From positions 1,326,875-1,390,874 of the forward strand of contig NZ_SNUH01000001.1 in NCBI RefSeq assembly GCF_012027355.1: a stretch of DNA of 64,000 nucleotides, read 5' to 3'. The position numbers and the translations under genes were made by a program. Positions 52,044 through 59,830 of the stretch are shown here, piece by piece. How positions within the stretch are numbered: the stretch's first letter is position 1; each line of letters opens with the position of its first letter. This DNA is from Thermococcus sp. M36 (GTDB lineage: Archaea; Methanobacteriota_B; Thermococci; Thermococcales; Thermococcaceae). The notes under the pieces were generated by a model that had not been told where the DNA came from, ran no database searches, and saw nothing but the letters and a program-made list of their open reading frames with translations.

Positions 52044-53129
52044 ATGAGGGCAGTGGTGCTGGCCGGGGGGAAGGGGACAAGGTTGCTCCCACTCACAGTA
52101 TACAGGCCAAAGCCGATGATACCCTTCTTCAACCGGCCCCTGATGGAGTACACCATCGAAAGCCTCGTGAAGGCGGGTGTAGACGAGATCTACGTCCTCG
52201 TCGGCTACCTGAAGGAGCGCATAGTCGGGTACTTCGGAGACGGGAGCAGGTGGGGGGTGCGGATACGCTATTCCAACGGAGACAATGTAAAGCTCGGGAC
52301 GGCAGGGGCCACGAAAAAGGTGGTCAGGAACGTGGACGATACCTTCTTCGTTGTCTCTAGTGACGTCCTAACGAACCTTGACCTCAGGGCCCTCTACGAG
52401 TACCACAAGAAAAAGAAGGCACTGGCTACGATAGCCCTTTCCCGGGTTGAAGACCCGACCCAGTACGGGATAGCGGTAATCAACGGTGAGGGCAGGATAC
52501 TCCGCTTCAAGGAGAAGCCGAAGCCGGGGAAGGCCTTCAGCAACCTTGTAAACGCTGGGATATACGTCTTTGAGCCGGATGCATTCGACCTCGTCCCAAA
52601 GGGCAGAAGCTTTGACTTTTCAAGGGATCTGTTCCTCCTGATGCTCGAAAACGACCTGCCCCTCTATGGATTTCCCTTCGGTGACTACTGGAACGACGTA
52701 GGGAGGCCGTCCAGCTACCTTCAGGCCACGGAAGATGTGTTCATTGCACGGCTCCGGCTCCCGGGGATGAGGACAGGGGTGCTTAAGGGCAACCTGGAGC
52801 ATGGGGGTGCGATCGTTACAGGCAGCCGCTGCGTGCTGAGGAGGCCCGAGATCCGGGGCTTCGCGGTTCTCGGGGACGACGTTGAGATAGGCAGAAACGT
52901 TAAAATAGAGCGTTCAGTGATATTCCCAGGTGCCGTCATAGAGGAGGGTGCTGAGGTCAGGGAAGCGATAATCGGCGAAAACGTCCACATTGGAAGGGGC
53001 GTGGTCATACAGCCGGGGAGCGTTATAGGGGACAACACGCTCATTGAGGACTTCAGCAAGATCGGCTCCAACGTCAAGATCTGGGTGGAGTCGAGGATTG
53101 GAAAGGAAAGTATTATACTGCCTGACTGA
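52044..53129 (+). CDS. Sugar-1-phosphate nucleotidyltransferase (mannose-1-P guanylyl- or glucose-1-P uridylyl-type)
   Basis: A 361-residue protein with an N-terminal nucleotidyltransferase domain (VVLAGGKGTRLLPLTVYRPKPMIPF; later NAGIYVFEPDAF and YWNDVGRPSSYL) and a C-terminal left-handed beta-helix of hexapeptide repeats (IGENVHIGRGVVIQPGSVIG). It makes an NDP-sugar for glycans or compatible solutes such as mannosylglycerate. Base and sugar cannot be settled from motifs. GAGGTGGTGCACGTA precedes ATG 52044. The partner gene starts ten bases after its stop. Confidence 0.88.
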   Translation: MRAVVLAGGKGTRLLPLTVYRPKPMIPFFNRPLMEYTIESLVKAGVDEIYVLVGYLKERIVGYFGDGSRWGVRIRYSNGDNVKLGTAGATKKVVRNVDDTFFVVSSDVLTNLDLRALYEYHKKKKALATIALSRVEDPTQYGIAVINGEGRILRFKEKPKPGKAFSNLVNAGIYVFEPDAFDLVPKGRSFDFSRDLFLLMLENDLPLYGFPFGDYWNDVGRPSSYLQATEDVFIARLRLPGMRTGVLKGNLEHGGAIVTGSRCVLRRPEIRGFAVLGDDVEIGRNVKIERSVIFPGAVIEEGAEVREAIIGENVHIGRGVVIQPGSVIGDNTLIEDFSKIGSNVKIWVESRIGKESIILPD

Positions 53130-53139
53130 GGTGGTGAAG

Positions 53140-53847
53140 GTGGAGGTTTATCATTCCCAGAGGTTCAACCCCGAAGAACTCGCCCTCCTTGGCAGGGCTA
53201 TAGGAACCATCTCCCATGGGACAATAATAGTGGGGAGGGACGGCAGGGCGATATCGAGGTACGGAAAGCGCGCAATGGTTGTGGGAATCGTCAGCACTGG
53301 CTCGACCATAATGGACGTCAGACTTATCCCCCTGGTAGCACTGAAGGACTTTGCCCACAGAAAGGGCCTCCCGCTGGCTTACGTTTACTATTACGGCGGC
53401 GTTCGCGTCTATGTCAGCGGCCTTGACACGGAGGAGATCAGCACCATTCTGGAAAGCAGGAGCTTCATAGAGGCCCACCCCAACGATATAGGTGCCACAG
53501 TCTACTACCCCAACGCCCTCGATGACTTTCTGCATGAGGTCTTCAAGCACTACAACTTCCAGATCAACGGGAAGGCCCTCGTCGACGCAATGAACACTCC
53601 AGCGGTGCTCTTCTTCCCGCGGATGAGCGACCACTTTGGCTTTGAAGTTGAACTGATCAACGACATGATGACGAGCTACCTGCCCCCGAAGCCCAAGGAG
53701 GTATTCCTGCACAAACTTCAGAAGGGGGACTACGATTTCGGGCTGCGCTTCAGGCCCGACGGTATAGTCGAGTTCTACAGGGACGGAGAAGAGGTGGAGT
53801 TCGGGAGCATGTGGAAGCTCCTCGACCACATGAAGAGAAACCTTTGA
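53140..53847 (+). CDS. Short phosphohexomutase-like protein lacking the phosphoserine loop
   Basis: A 235-residue relative of phosphomannomutase/phosphoglucomutase (normally about 450). The first domain begins FNPEELALLGRAIGTISHGTIIVGRDGRA and has VGIVSTGSTIMDVRLIPLVAL, as in true mutases. Where those carry TASHNP with the phosphorylated Ser, this protein reads YYYGGVRVYVSG. Remains of a second domain follow (VDAMNTPAVLFFPRM, FGFEVELINDM) and the end is LRFRPDGIVEFYRDGEEVEF. It probably does not catalyse phosphate transfer and may regulate or bind the nucleotidyltransferase encoded upstream. GTG 53140 follows GAGGTGGTGAAG. Confidence 0.75.
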   Translation: MEVYHSQRFNPEELALLGRAIGTISHGTIIVGRDGRAISRYGKRAMVVGIVSTGSTIMDVRLIPLVALKDFAHRKGLPLAYVYYYGGVRVYVSGLDTEEISTILESRSFIEAHPNDIGATVYYPNALDDFLHEVFKHYNFQINGKALVDAMNTPAVLFFPRMSDHFGFEVELINDMMTSYLPPKPKEVFLHKLQKGDYDFGLRFRPDGIVEFYRDGEEVEFGSMWKLLDHMKRNL

Positions 53848-53948
53848 ATTTTTACCCCAATTTTTAAACTCGCTGAAAACATTTAGCGAAAAGCGTTAAA
53901 AGGGGCCGGCCGATTATAGGTTTCGCGTTCATTTTGGGGGTGACATCT

Positions 53949-54572
53949 GTGGGAACGTTCGTTGTCATTGAGGGCATTGATGGCGCTGGGAAGTCCACCC
54001 AGGCAAAGCTTCTGGCCGAGTGGTTTGAGAAAAAGGGCTATGAGGTCGTTCTGACCAAGGAGCCAACGGACACGGCCTTTGGAAAGCTGATCAGAAAGCT
54101 TGTCCTCACGGGAGGGCGGGAGGGCATTATAGACGGTGCCAGGATAAGCCACGAGGCGGAGGCACTTCTCTTTGCCGCCGACAGGGCGGAGCACGTTGCA
54201 AAGCTCATAAAACCCTCCCTTGAGGCAGGGAAGGTAGTAATATCCGACAGGTATTTCTATTCCTCCCTCGCTTACCAGTGGGCGAGGGGCCTCGACCTGG
54301 AGTGGCTGATAGACCTGAACCGCTTCGCGATAAGGCCTGACCTCGTCATACTCCTCGATCTGCCCGTCAAGGAGAGCATGAAGCGCATAAACGGCAGGAG
54401 CATAAAGACCGAGTTCGACAAGATAGCCGAGCTCCAGAAGAAGGTGCGCGAGAACTATCTCAAGCTTGCAGAGCGCTTTCCCGAGATAAGGATAGTGAAC
54501 GCCCTCGCGAGCGTTGAGGACATCCACAACGACATCGTCGCGCTGGTGGAGCACGAGCTCTTAAAGAAGTGA
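53949..54572 (+). CDS. tmk: Thymidylate kinase
   Basis: A 207-residue P-loop kinase that phosphorylates dTMP to dTDP. Visible motifs are [21 protein letters not shown] (P-loop), [10 protein letters not shown] (the substrate-binding loop with E-P-T/G), and [16 protein letters not shown] (DRY/H-S). The lid Arg region is [22 protein letters not shown] 53949 follows GGGGGTGACATCT. The promoter lies in the AT-rich 53860-53900 region. Its stop overlaps the 3' end of the reverse-strand C/D sRNA candidate. Confidence 0.95.
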   Translation: MGTFVVIEGIDGAGKSTQAKLLAEWFEKKGYEVVLTKEPTDTAFGKLIRKLVLTGGREGIIDGARISHEAEALLFAADRAEHVAKLIKPSLEAGKVVISDRYFYSSLAYQWARGLDLEWLIDLNRFAIRPDLVILLDLPVKESMKRINGRSIKTEFDKIAELQKKVRENYLKLAERFPEIRIVNALASVEDIHNDIVALVEHELLKK

Positions 54573-54640
54573 GGGGTCTGCCAGTGCCAGTCTCTTCATC
54601 CGGTAGCGAATCAGACCGGTAAACGCTCTTCATCCCCCTT
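54571..54640 (-). ncRNA. Box C/D guide sRNA candidate (reverse strand)
   Basis: Read on the reverse strand: box C ATGAAGA (54633-54627), a 12-nt guide GCGTTTACCGGT, box D' CTGA (54614-54611), an 11-nt spacer, box C' ATGAAGA (54599-54593), a 12-nt guide GACTGGCACTGG, and box D CAGA (54580-54577). The flanking GGGG and CCCC make a short closing stem. Each C box differs from RTGATGA by one base and D from CTGA by one. Two guides of exactly 12 nt are typical of archaeal sRNAs. The long D'-C' spacer is not. The predicted start near 54638-54640 fits the shared TATA at 54657-54668. Confidence 0.55.
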
Positions 54641-54656
54641 CTCTCTTCGGCGGTTG

Positions 54657-54668
54657 CTTTTTAAAAGG
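54657..54668. promoter_or_regulatory. Near-palindromic TATA shared by two divergent sRNAs
   Basis: CTTTTTAAAAGG reads almost the same on both strands. Counting about 25 bases out from its centre gives 54638 on the left (reverse strand) and 54688 on the right (forward strand), which are the expected 5' ends of the two C/D sRNA candidates. One element may serve both directions. Confidence 0.5.
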
Positions 54669-54685
54669 TTCCCCTGAAATTCTTC

Positions 54686-54745
54686 CGGCCGATGACGAGC
54701 GTTAGCCACGCTGAGCGGTGAGGAGAAGAGGGTTAGCCGAGGCCG
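54686..54745 (+). ncRNA. Box C/D guide sRNA candidate (forward strand)
   Basis: Closing stem CGGCC/GGCCG, box C ATGACGA (54692-54698), a 12-nt guide GCGTTAGCCACG, box D' CTGA (54711-54714), a 3-nt spacer, box C' GTGAGGA (54718-54724), a 12-nt guide GAAGAGGGTTAG, and box D CCGA (54737-54740). Spacing is exactly that of archaeal C/D sRNAs. Boxes C, C' and D each have one deviation. The first guide's GTTAGCCACG is complementary to CGUGGCUAAC, which I remember just after the conserved GUAACA stretch near the 5' end of archaeal 16S rRNA. By the D+5 rule a G there would be 2'-O-methylated. The 3' part overlaps the end of the convergent deacetylase-like gene. Confidence 0.65.
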
Positions 54746-55455
54746 TCCTTCCAGTTCTCCCAGACAAGCTTGAGAAACTCCTCCAAGAACTCCATTCCGG
54801 CACCGCTGTTTGCCGCTTTTGGGTGGATCGAGAGGAAGAAAGTCCCCTTTGTGTTTCTATAGCTCGCCCTGGCACTCTCCAGCTGGTAATTGAGCAGAGG
54901 CCCCGTGAGGTACCACGTGTACTCCCTGTTGAGCACCGGTTCGACCGTGCCGTTCGGGAGATAGATGAAGTCCCCGCCGATGACCGTGAGGTTGTGTCCA
55001 AGAAGAACTTCGAGCGCCTCGTCCGAGACGGCATAGCGCGGCGCTATGAAGTATTCCGGCGAGAAGCCCATGTCTTCAAGCTCCCCCAGACCGAGATCGA
55101 GCCTCTTTTTGGCCTCAGCCCCATCGCACTCAAACTCGTCCCCGATGTGGTCGTAGCCGTGGAGCTCAACGTGATAACCCTCCCCGCTCAGGTTCCTGAG
55201 GAACGCCACGAACTCGGGATAGTCCCCTATCGGGTGCTCCCCCGCGTGGTCGGGTATCACAAAGAGGTACGTCTCGTTCTGGAGGCCGTAGTGGTCTATA
55301 ATCGCCGCCATCTGGCGTAGCTGGGGGAGGTAAACCGGACTTACATCATGGATCAGGATGGCGAAGTGGCCGAACTGCGGGAGATAAGCCGGCTCACCGA
55401 GCGAGGAAGAGGAGACAGCCACCAGAACTACCACAAGGATGGGAAGCTTCTTCAT
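54733..55455 (-). CDS. Exported DUF2334 / polysaccharide deacetylase-like protein
   Basis: A 240-residue protein with a signal peptide (KKLPILVVVLVAVSSSSLGEP) and a carbohydrate-esterase-4-like barrel. Asp and His residues lie in FAILIHDVSPVYLPQLRQM, then GYHVELHGYDHIGDEFECDG, and FFLSIHPKA near the end. These correspond to the metal-binding motifs of CE4 deacetylases. It may trim N- or O-acetyl groups from surface glycans. Its 3' end overlaps the forward C/D sRNA candidate by 13 bases. Confidence 0.78.
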   Translation of the reverse strand: MKKLPILVVVLVAVSSSSLGEPAYLPQFGHFAILIHDVSPVYLPQLRQMAAIIDHYGLQNETYLFVIPDHAGEHPIGDYPEFVAFLRNLSGEGYHVELHGYDHIGDEFECDGAEAKKRLDLGLGELEDMGFSPEYFIAPRYAVSDEALEVLLGHNLTVIGGDFIYLPNGTVEPVLNREYTWYLTGPLLNYQLESARASYRNTKGTFFLSIHPKAANSGAGMEFLEEFLKLVWENWKDGLG

Positions 55456-55491
55456 CAGGGTTTGAAAGGAAAAAATGCGTAAAAAGCTTTC

Positions 55492-56355
55492 TCAGAGGTG
55501 CTTCCTGAGGAACTCTCCGACTTTGACTTTCCACTCATCGGGGTGGGACTTCAGGGTTCTCACGTGCGCCGCATCGGTGACCCACAGTTCGACGTCAGGG
55601 TTTATCCTCCTGTTGCGCTCGTAGAACTCCCTGACCTCCCCAACCTTGACAAGAGGGTCCTTTTCGCCTGCTATGAGGAGGAGCGGCTTTCTGACTTTCT
55701 CAGCATACTCAATTGGGTGAACCCCCTTCCCGTTGCTGAATAGCTTGGTGAAGGGTTTGACTAAGATGTATAGCCACTCAGGAAGGCCGGAGAAATACTT
55801 CAGACCGCGCGCCCCAGTTCTGTCGAGGTGCATGGGCGGACTGTCGGCGACACCACAGCAGACCTCCGGAATATCCGCGAGCGAGCGTATGGTGAGCATC
55901 CCTCCCATTGAAAAGCCGATAAGTGCTATTTTTTCAGCCTTTTCGGGGTGTTTTTCTTTAAGCCACTCCACTGCCGCTTTCACATCGGCTATCTCCTTAT
56001 CCCCAACCGTTGTGTATTTCCCCTCGCTCTCCCCGTGGGCGCGGAAGTCAAAGACTAAGACGTTGTAGCCCTCCCCGAGGAGGAATCCAGTGAGGGGCCT
56101 CATGTAGACCTCGTCCCACCTGCTCCTCGTGTATCCGTGGAGGGGAATCACCGTCTTATCGCTCTCGTTGGGAATCCACCAGCCGCTCAGCTTGAGACCA
56201 TCTTCAGTCTCGATGGTGACATCCTCGTAGTCGAAGCCAAAATCCTTGGGCGTCCACTCGGCTATGAACCTGGGAGGCTTCACCATTTTGTAGGCCACAA
56301 AGGCCGAAAAGGCGAGAAGCAAAAGAATCACAATGATAATGACCTGCAAAATCAT
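55492..56355 (-). CDS. Alpha/beta hydrolase (esterase/peptidase-like), membrane-anchored
   Basis: A 287-residue hydrolase with a leading hydrophobic helix ([21 protein letters not shown]). The catalytic Ser is in [15 protein letters not shown], the acid in [14 protein letters not shown], and the His in [28 protein letters not shown] is the oxyanion region. Similar proteins act on esters or peptides at the outer face of the membrane. ATG 56355 overlaps the HepT stop by four bases (ATGA), so it is translationally coupled to the toxin-antitoxin-type pair. Confidence 0.85.
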   Translation of the reverse strand: MILQVIIIVILLLLAFSAFVAYKMVKPPRFIAEWTPKDFGFDYEDVTIETEDGLKLSGWWIPNESDKTVIPLHGYTRSRWDEVYMRPLTGFLLGEGYNVLVFDFRAHGESEGKYTTVGDKEIADVKAAVEWLKEKHPEKAEKIALIGFSMGGMLTIRSLADIPEVCCGVADSPPMHLDRTGARGLKYFSGLPEWLYILVKPFTKLFSNGKGVHPIEYAEKVRKPLLLIAGEKDPLVKVGEVREFYERNRRINPDVELWVTDAAHVRTLKSHPDEWKVKVGEFLRKHL

Positions 56356-56699
56356 GCCCCATCACCCACCTCTTCGAGAACCTTCTTGAGCCTCTCCTTT
56401 AAAGGGGGCAGATCTTTTACAACAGTTATCCAGACGATCTCGGGATTTATGCCAAAATAACCGTGGATTAGCCTGTCCCTCATTCCTGCCATGGCCCTCC
56501 ATGGCACTTCCGGGTACTTTGCGCGGATCTCTGCGGGAACTGCTTTCGCTGCTTCACCGATGATCTCTATACACCTGATAACAGCGTACATCGTCTTTTC
56601 ATCTCTAATGAACTCCTGAAAGTCCATCCCCTCAACGAAGCGCTGGGCCTTTTCTATGTGCTCCAAGATGTCCTTGATGTAGAGGTCGTACCGCCTCAT
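56352..56699 (-). CDS. hepT: HepT-like toxin (DUF86)
   Basis: A 115-residue helical HEPN-type protein. The active-site motif R-x4-6-H appears as [16 protein letters not shown], close to the C-terminus, as in HepT ribonucleases. The start overlaps the MntA stop by four bases. In HepT-MntA systems MntA neutralises HepT by adding AMP to a Tyr in the [12 protein letters not shown] motif, and that Tyr is present. No cleavage target is known here. Confidence 0.88.
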   Translation of the reverse strand: MRRYDLYIKDILEHIEKAQRFVEGMDFQEFIRDEKTMYAVIRCIEIIGEAAKAVPAEIRAKYPEVPWRAMAGMRDRLIHGYFGINPEIVWITVVKDLPPLKERLKKVLEEVGDGA

Positions 56700-57001
56700 A
56701 CCCTTACTGCCTCCCTGCTCACGCTTTCCCACAGCTCTCGCCTCAATGAGTCCTTAGGAATGACGTCCACTTCAATTCCGAGCAAGTCGGAGAGATAAAC
56801 CTGGAGCATCGAGATGGTCAGCAACCCTACTGGTTCTTCGAACTCAACGAGGAGATCAAGGTCGCTGTCTTCCCTCTGCTCGCCCCTGGCATAGGATCCG
56901 AAAACCTCAATGGATCGAACGCCGTACCTTGCCCTCAGCTCGTCCATGTGTTCCCGGAGGATGATCTTTATCTCCTCAAAGCTTTTCACGACCCTCACCA
57001 T
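56696..57001 (-). CDS. mntA: MntA-type minimal nucleotidyltransferase (antitoxin)
   Basis: A 101-residue nucleotidyltransferase. The signature [20 protein letters not shown] (GSx10DxD) is complete, with a later acidic residue in [12 protein letters not shown]. It is expected to AMPylate the HepT toxin. The start at 57001 fits a leaderless transcript because a TTAAATATT lies about 25 bases upstream. A GTG four codons further in is an alternative. It heads the mntA-hepT-hydrolase unit. Confidence 0.88.
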   Translation of the reverse strand: MVRVVKSFEEIKIILREHMDELRARYGVRSIEVFGSYARGEQREDSDLDLLVEFEEPVGLLTISMLQVYLSDLLGIEVDVIPKDSLRRELWESVSREAVRV

Positions 57002-57024
57002 GAAAAATTGTGGGGAAGAAATAT

Positions 57025-58326
57025 TTAACCGTTCTTTACCTCGAGGTTCTTCATCATCCATATCATCGGCATCGCCAGCAGCACCAGCACCGCCCCTATT
57101 GGGAAGAGTATCCGGTAGTTCTCGCCGGCGAGATCAACTATCGCACCGCCGATGACGCCCGCAAGCAGAACTGGTAGTGAACGGGTCGCCTCGAAGAAGC
57201 CGTAGTAACGCCCCGTGAAGGCCTCCCTCTCAAACTTGGTGAGGAGGTCGCCGATAACCGGGTAGGAGGCCGCCATCAGGATTCCCCAGCCGAGTCCGGC
57301 GACTCCGAGGGCGATGACTATCTGGGTCTGGCTCGTTATGAACCATCCCCAGAGCTGGGGGAGGGCGAATATGACTCCGCCGAGGATTATGCTGAGCCTC
57401 CTTCCCAGCTTATCGTAGATAATCCCACCAGGAAGTGCCCCGAGGAGGACGGTGACGTTGAAGAGTGCCATGAGGTACAGGCCGAGCGAGGTAACGGCCT
57501 TCACGTTCTCCTCGGTGGCCGAGCCGTGGAGTATGTACGCCAGTATCCCGTAGAGGAATATGGCTATGAACTCAAAGCTCATCCACCAGAGGGTCTGGGC
57601 CGCGTAGAACTTGAGGAAGTCGCGGTTCTCGATGATGCTCTTAAGGTAGTCCCACAGGCCCTCTTCTTCCTCTATCTCCGGTGCCTTGGGCTCTTTAACG
57701 ATGAAATACACGAAGAGGGCCGCACCGATGAGGAAGAACGCCGTGACGAGGAAGGGTATCTTGAGGTAGGGCGTCTGGGCTAGGGCTTTAATACCCTCGC
57801 TCTCCCCGGTCTCGGCAACGGCCTTCGCTATGAGGAATCCTGCCAGGCCGAAGAGGAAGAGGTTGCCCGCCCATTCGAGGAGGGTTATGACCCCGCTCGC
57901 CTTGCCGCGCTGGCCGCTCTCGATGGTGTCCGGCATCAGCGCCCTGAACTGTGCCGTGTAAAGATGCATCGAGAGGTAGAAGAAGCCAAGGGTGAGCGCA
58001 AAGCCCCACAGCGGAACGCCCATCGCGTAGCCGGTGTATACCATCAGGGCCGCTATCCCTGCCAGAACTCCCCCAGCCATGATAAACGGTCTCCTCCTGC
58101 CGTGCCTTGACCTCAGGGTATCGCTGTAATAGCCGAGCAGAACCGGGACGAACAGGCCGATTATACCCTCAAACGCGAGTATTGTACCCTTTACAAACGC
58201 AGACTGTGTGTAACTGGACAGCAGCGGGAAGGAAAGCCCCTTGTTGAGCGCCCAGCCAACACTTCTGCTGAAGCCGAGCAGTGCCAGGCCGAGAACAACT
58301 CCCCAGCTGAAGCCCTTCCGCTCCAT
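57025..58326 (-). CDS. MFS transporter (sugar-cation symporter-like)
   Basis: A 433-residue protein with 12 membrane helices. The motif between helices 2 and 3, GYYSDTLRSRHGRRRPFIMAG, is the MFS D-R-x-G-R-R-x-P signature typical of sucrose/maltose (SLC45-like) and GPH symporters, and YDKLGRRLSIILGG is its repeat in the second half. A cytoplasmic loop between helices 6 and 7 is Glu-rich (KEPKAPEIEEEEGLW). It probably carries a sugar. It is next to a similar transporter on the same strand, from which it differs clearly in sequence. Confidence 0.85.
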   Translation of the reverse strand: MERKGFSWGVVLGLALLGFSRSVGWALNKGLSFPLLSSYTQSAFVKGTILAFEGIIGLFVPVLLGYYSDTLRSRHGRRRPFIMAGGVLAGIAALMVYTGYAMGVPLWGFALTLGFFYLSMHLYTAQFRALMPDTIESGQRGKASGVITLLEWAGNLFLFGLAGFLIAKAVAETGESEGIKALAQTPYLKIPFLVTAFFLIGAALFVYFIVKEPKAPEIEEEEGLWDYLKSIIENRDFLKFYAAQTLWWMSFEFIAIFLYGILAYILHGSATEENVKAVTSLGLYLMALFNVTVLLGALPGGIIYDKLGRRLSIILGGVIFALPQLWGWFITSQTQIVIALGVAGLGWGILMAASYPVIGDLLTKFEREAFTGRYYGFFEATRSLPVLLAGVIGGAIVDLAGENYRILFPIGAVLVLLAMPMIWMMKNLEVKNG

Positions 58327-58416
58327 GGTTTCACCCCCTTATTTTACACACTTATGTCAAAAAGGAGTTTTTACGTTTTCGGTGGGGCTAATAAGGAAAC
58401 TGGAAAGAGGAGGCCC

Positions 58417-59742
58417 TCAGTCCATGTCGGGAACGTAGTCGAGGGCGGTGCCCCTGTTTTTCACTATGTCTCCGCGCCTGACGAACTGCATCGCTATGGC
58501 CGCGAGGACAAAGAACACCACGGCGAAGGGCAACAGTGTCCTGTATCCGATGACATCTAGGAAGGCCCCCGCTAAGGGTGGTGCAACGAGGTTCGCCGCC
58601 TGACTGAAGAAGTAGTAGAGCCCAGTGTAGCCGCCCAGCTTCTCCTCCGTCGTCATGTCCACGACCATCGGCAGGGAGTTGACGTTCACCATCGCCCAGC
58701 CCATGCCTCCGACGAAGAAGAGCCCCATGAACGTCATGACGACCGGGTCGCTGAGGGAGCTCGACTCCGGCTTTGTTCCCTCGCCGACCAAGTAAGCCCC
58801 GATAAGGATGGCCACAATCATCGTGAGGCCAAGGGTTATCGTCCTGCGCCTTCCGAGGCGGGCGCCTATGAAGCCGGCAGGAATGGCGAAGAGCATGAAG
58901 CTTAAGCTGAAGACGCCTAGCATGAACGCTCCAGTGCTTTCCTCGATGCCGAGGTAGTACTTGGCGTAGCTGGTGAAGAAGGTCTCTAGGGAGTTGAATG
59001 CGATGAACCAGAGGAAGATGGCCACCAGTATTGCGAGTAGGCTCCTCTCATGGCTTGCAAAGACGTCCTTGAGGTTCTCCCTGAGTTCGCCAAAGCTCTT
59101 GTGTGACGTTTCGGAGAGCAGCTTTCTGATGCTCACCTTCTTACCGGGGACGCGGTACTCCTCGGGTTCGGGAACCGCGAGGACGACGAGCAGGTTGGCG
59201 AGGAGCATCACAGCGGCGCCGAAGTAGAACGGGTAAGCGTAGTTCATGTCGTAGAGGGCCTTGCCACCGAAGTAAGCCAGCAGAGCGCCAAGGCCGCCCA
59301 TGAAGTTGATTATCCCGTTCGCCTGGCTCCTCTTCTCGCTCGGCGTGATGTCCGGCATAAAGGCAACAACTGGGGAGCGGAAGAGGGCCATAAAGAAGTT
59401 CATGAAAACAATCGTCCCCATGAAGAGGGCTAGGTTGGCGTGCTCCCTCGCCACCGGTATGAGCGCAAACATCAGCGCGGCGGACGGCGCACCGAGAAGG
59501 ATGTAGGGCTTTCTCCTGCCCAGTCTCGTCCGAGTCATGTCGCTGAGGGCACCGAGGAACGGGAGGAGGAGAACCGCGAAGAGGTTGTCGATGGTCATGA
59601 TGAAGCCGGTCACCGTCTTGCTGAGATGGAATGTGTCCTGCAGGAAGATCGGTATGTACGCGTTGTAGAGGGCCCAGATTATGCTTATGCCGAAGAATCC
59701 AAAGCCGAGGATGAAAATCCTGCTGTACTTGAACTCCACCAC
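58417..59742 (-). CDS. MFS transporter, SLC45-like sugar symporter
   Basis: A 441-residue, 12-helix transporter. The MFS motif A is GALSDMTRTRLGRRKPYILLG, and its second-half repeat is IGARLGRRRTITLG. An early Asp/Trp pattern (IIWALYNAYIPIFLQ) matches plant sucrose and bacterial maltose/glycoside symporters. GGGGTGATGG precedes the start. The two adjacent MFS genes probably arose by an old duplication or serve different sugars. No glycosidase lies nearby, so the substrate is unknown. Confidence 0.86.
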   Translation of the reverse strand: MVEFKYSRIFILGFGFFGISIIWALYNAYIPIFLQDTFHLSKTVTGFIMTIDNLFAVLLLPFLGALSDMTRTRLGRRKPYILLGAPSAALMFALIPVAREHANLALFMGTIVFMNFFMALFRSPVVAFMPDITPSEKRSQANGIINFMGGLGALLAYFGGKALYDMNYAYPFYFGAAVMLLANLLVVLAVPEPEEYRVPGKKVSIRKLLSETSHKSFGELRENLKDVFASHERSLLAILVAIFLWFIAFNSLETFFTSYAKYYLGIEESTGAFMLGVFSLSFMLFAIPAGFIGARLGRRRTITLGLTMIVAILIGAYLVGEGTKPESSSLSDPVVMTFMGLFFVGGMGWAMVNVNSLPMVVDMTTEEKLGGYTGLYYFFSQAANLVAPPLAGAFLDVIGYRTLLPFAVVFFVLAAIAMQFVRRGDIVKNRGTALDYVPDMD

Positions 59743-59830
59743 TGTCCATCACCCCGCTATTTTATTCCTCAATGAACTGGAACGTTGGTCTTTTAAGGGT
59801 TTTTGACGTCTTTTATGGCCGGTAGTAACC

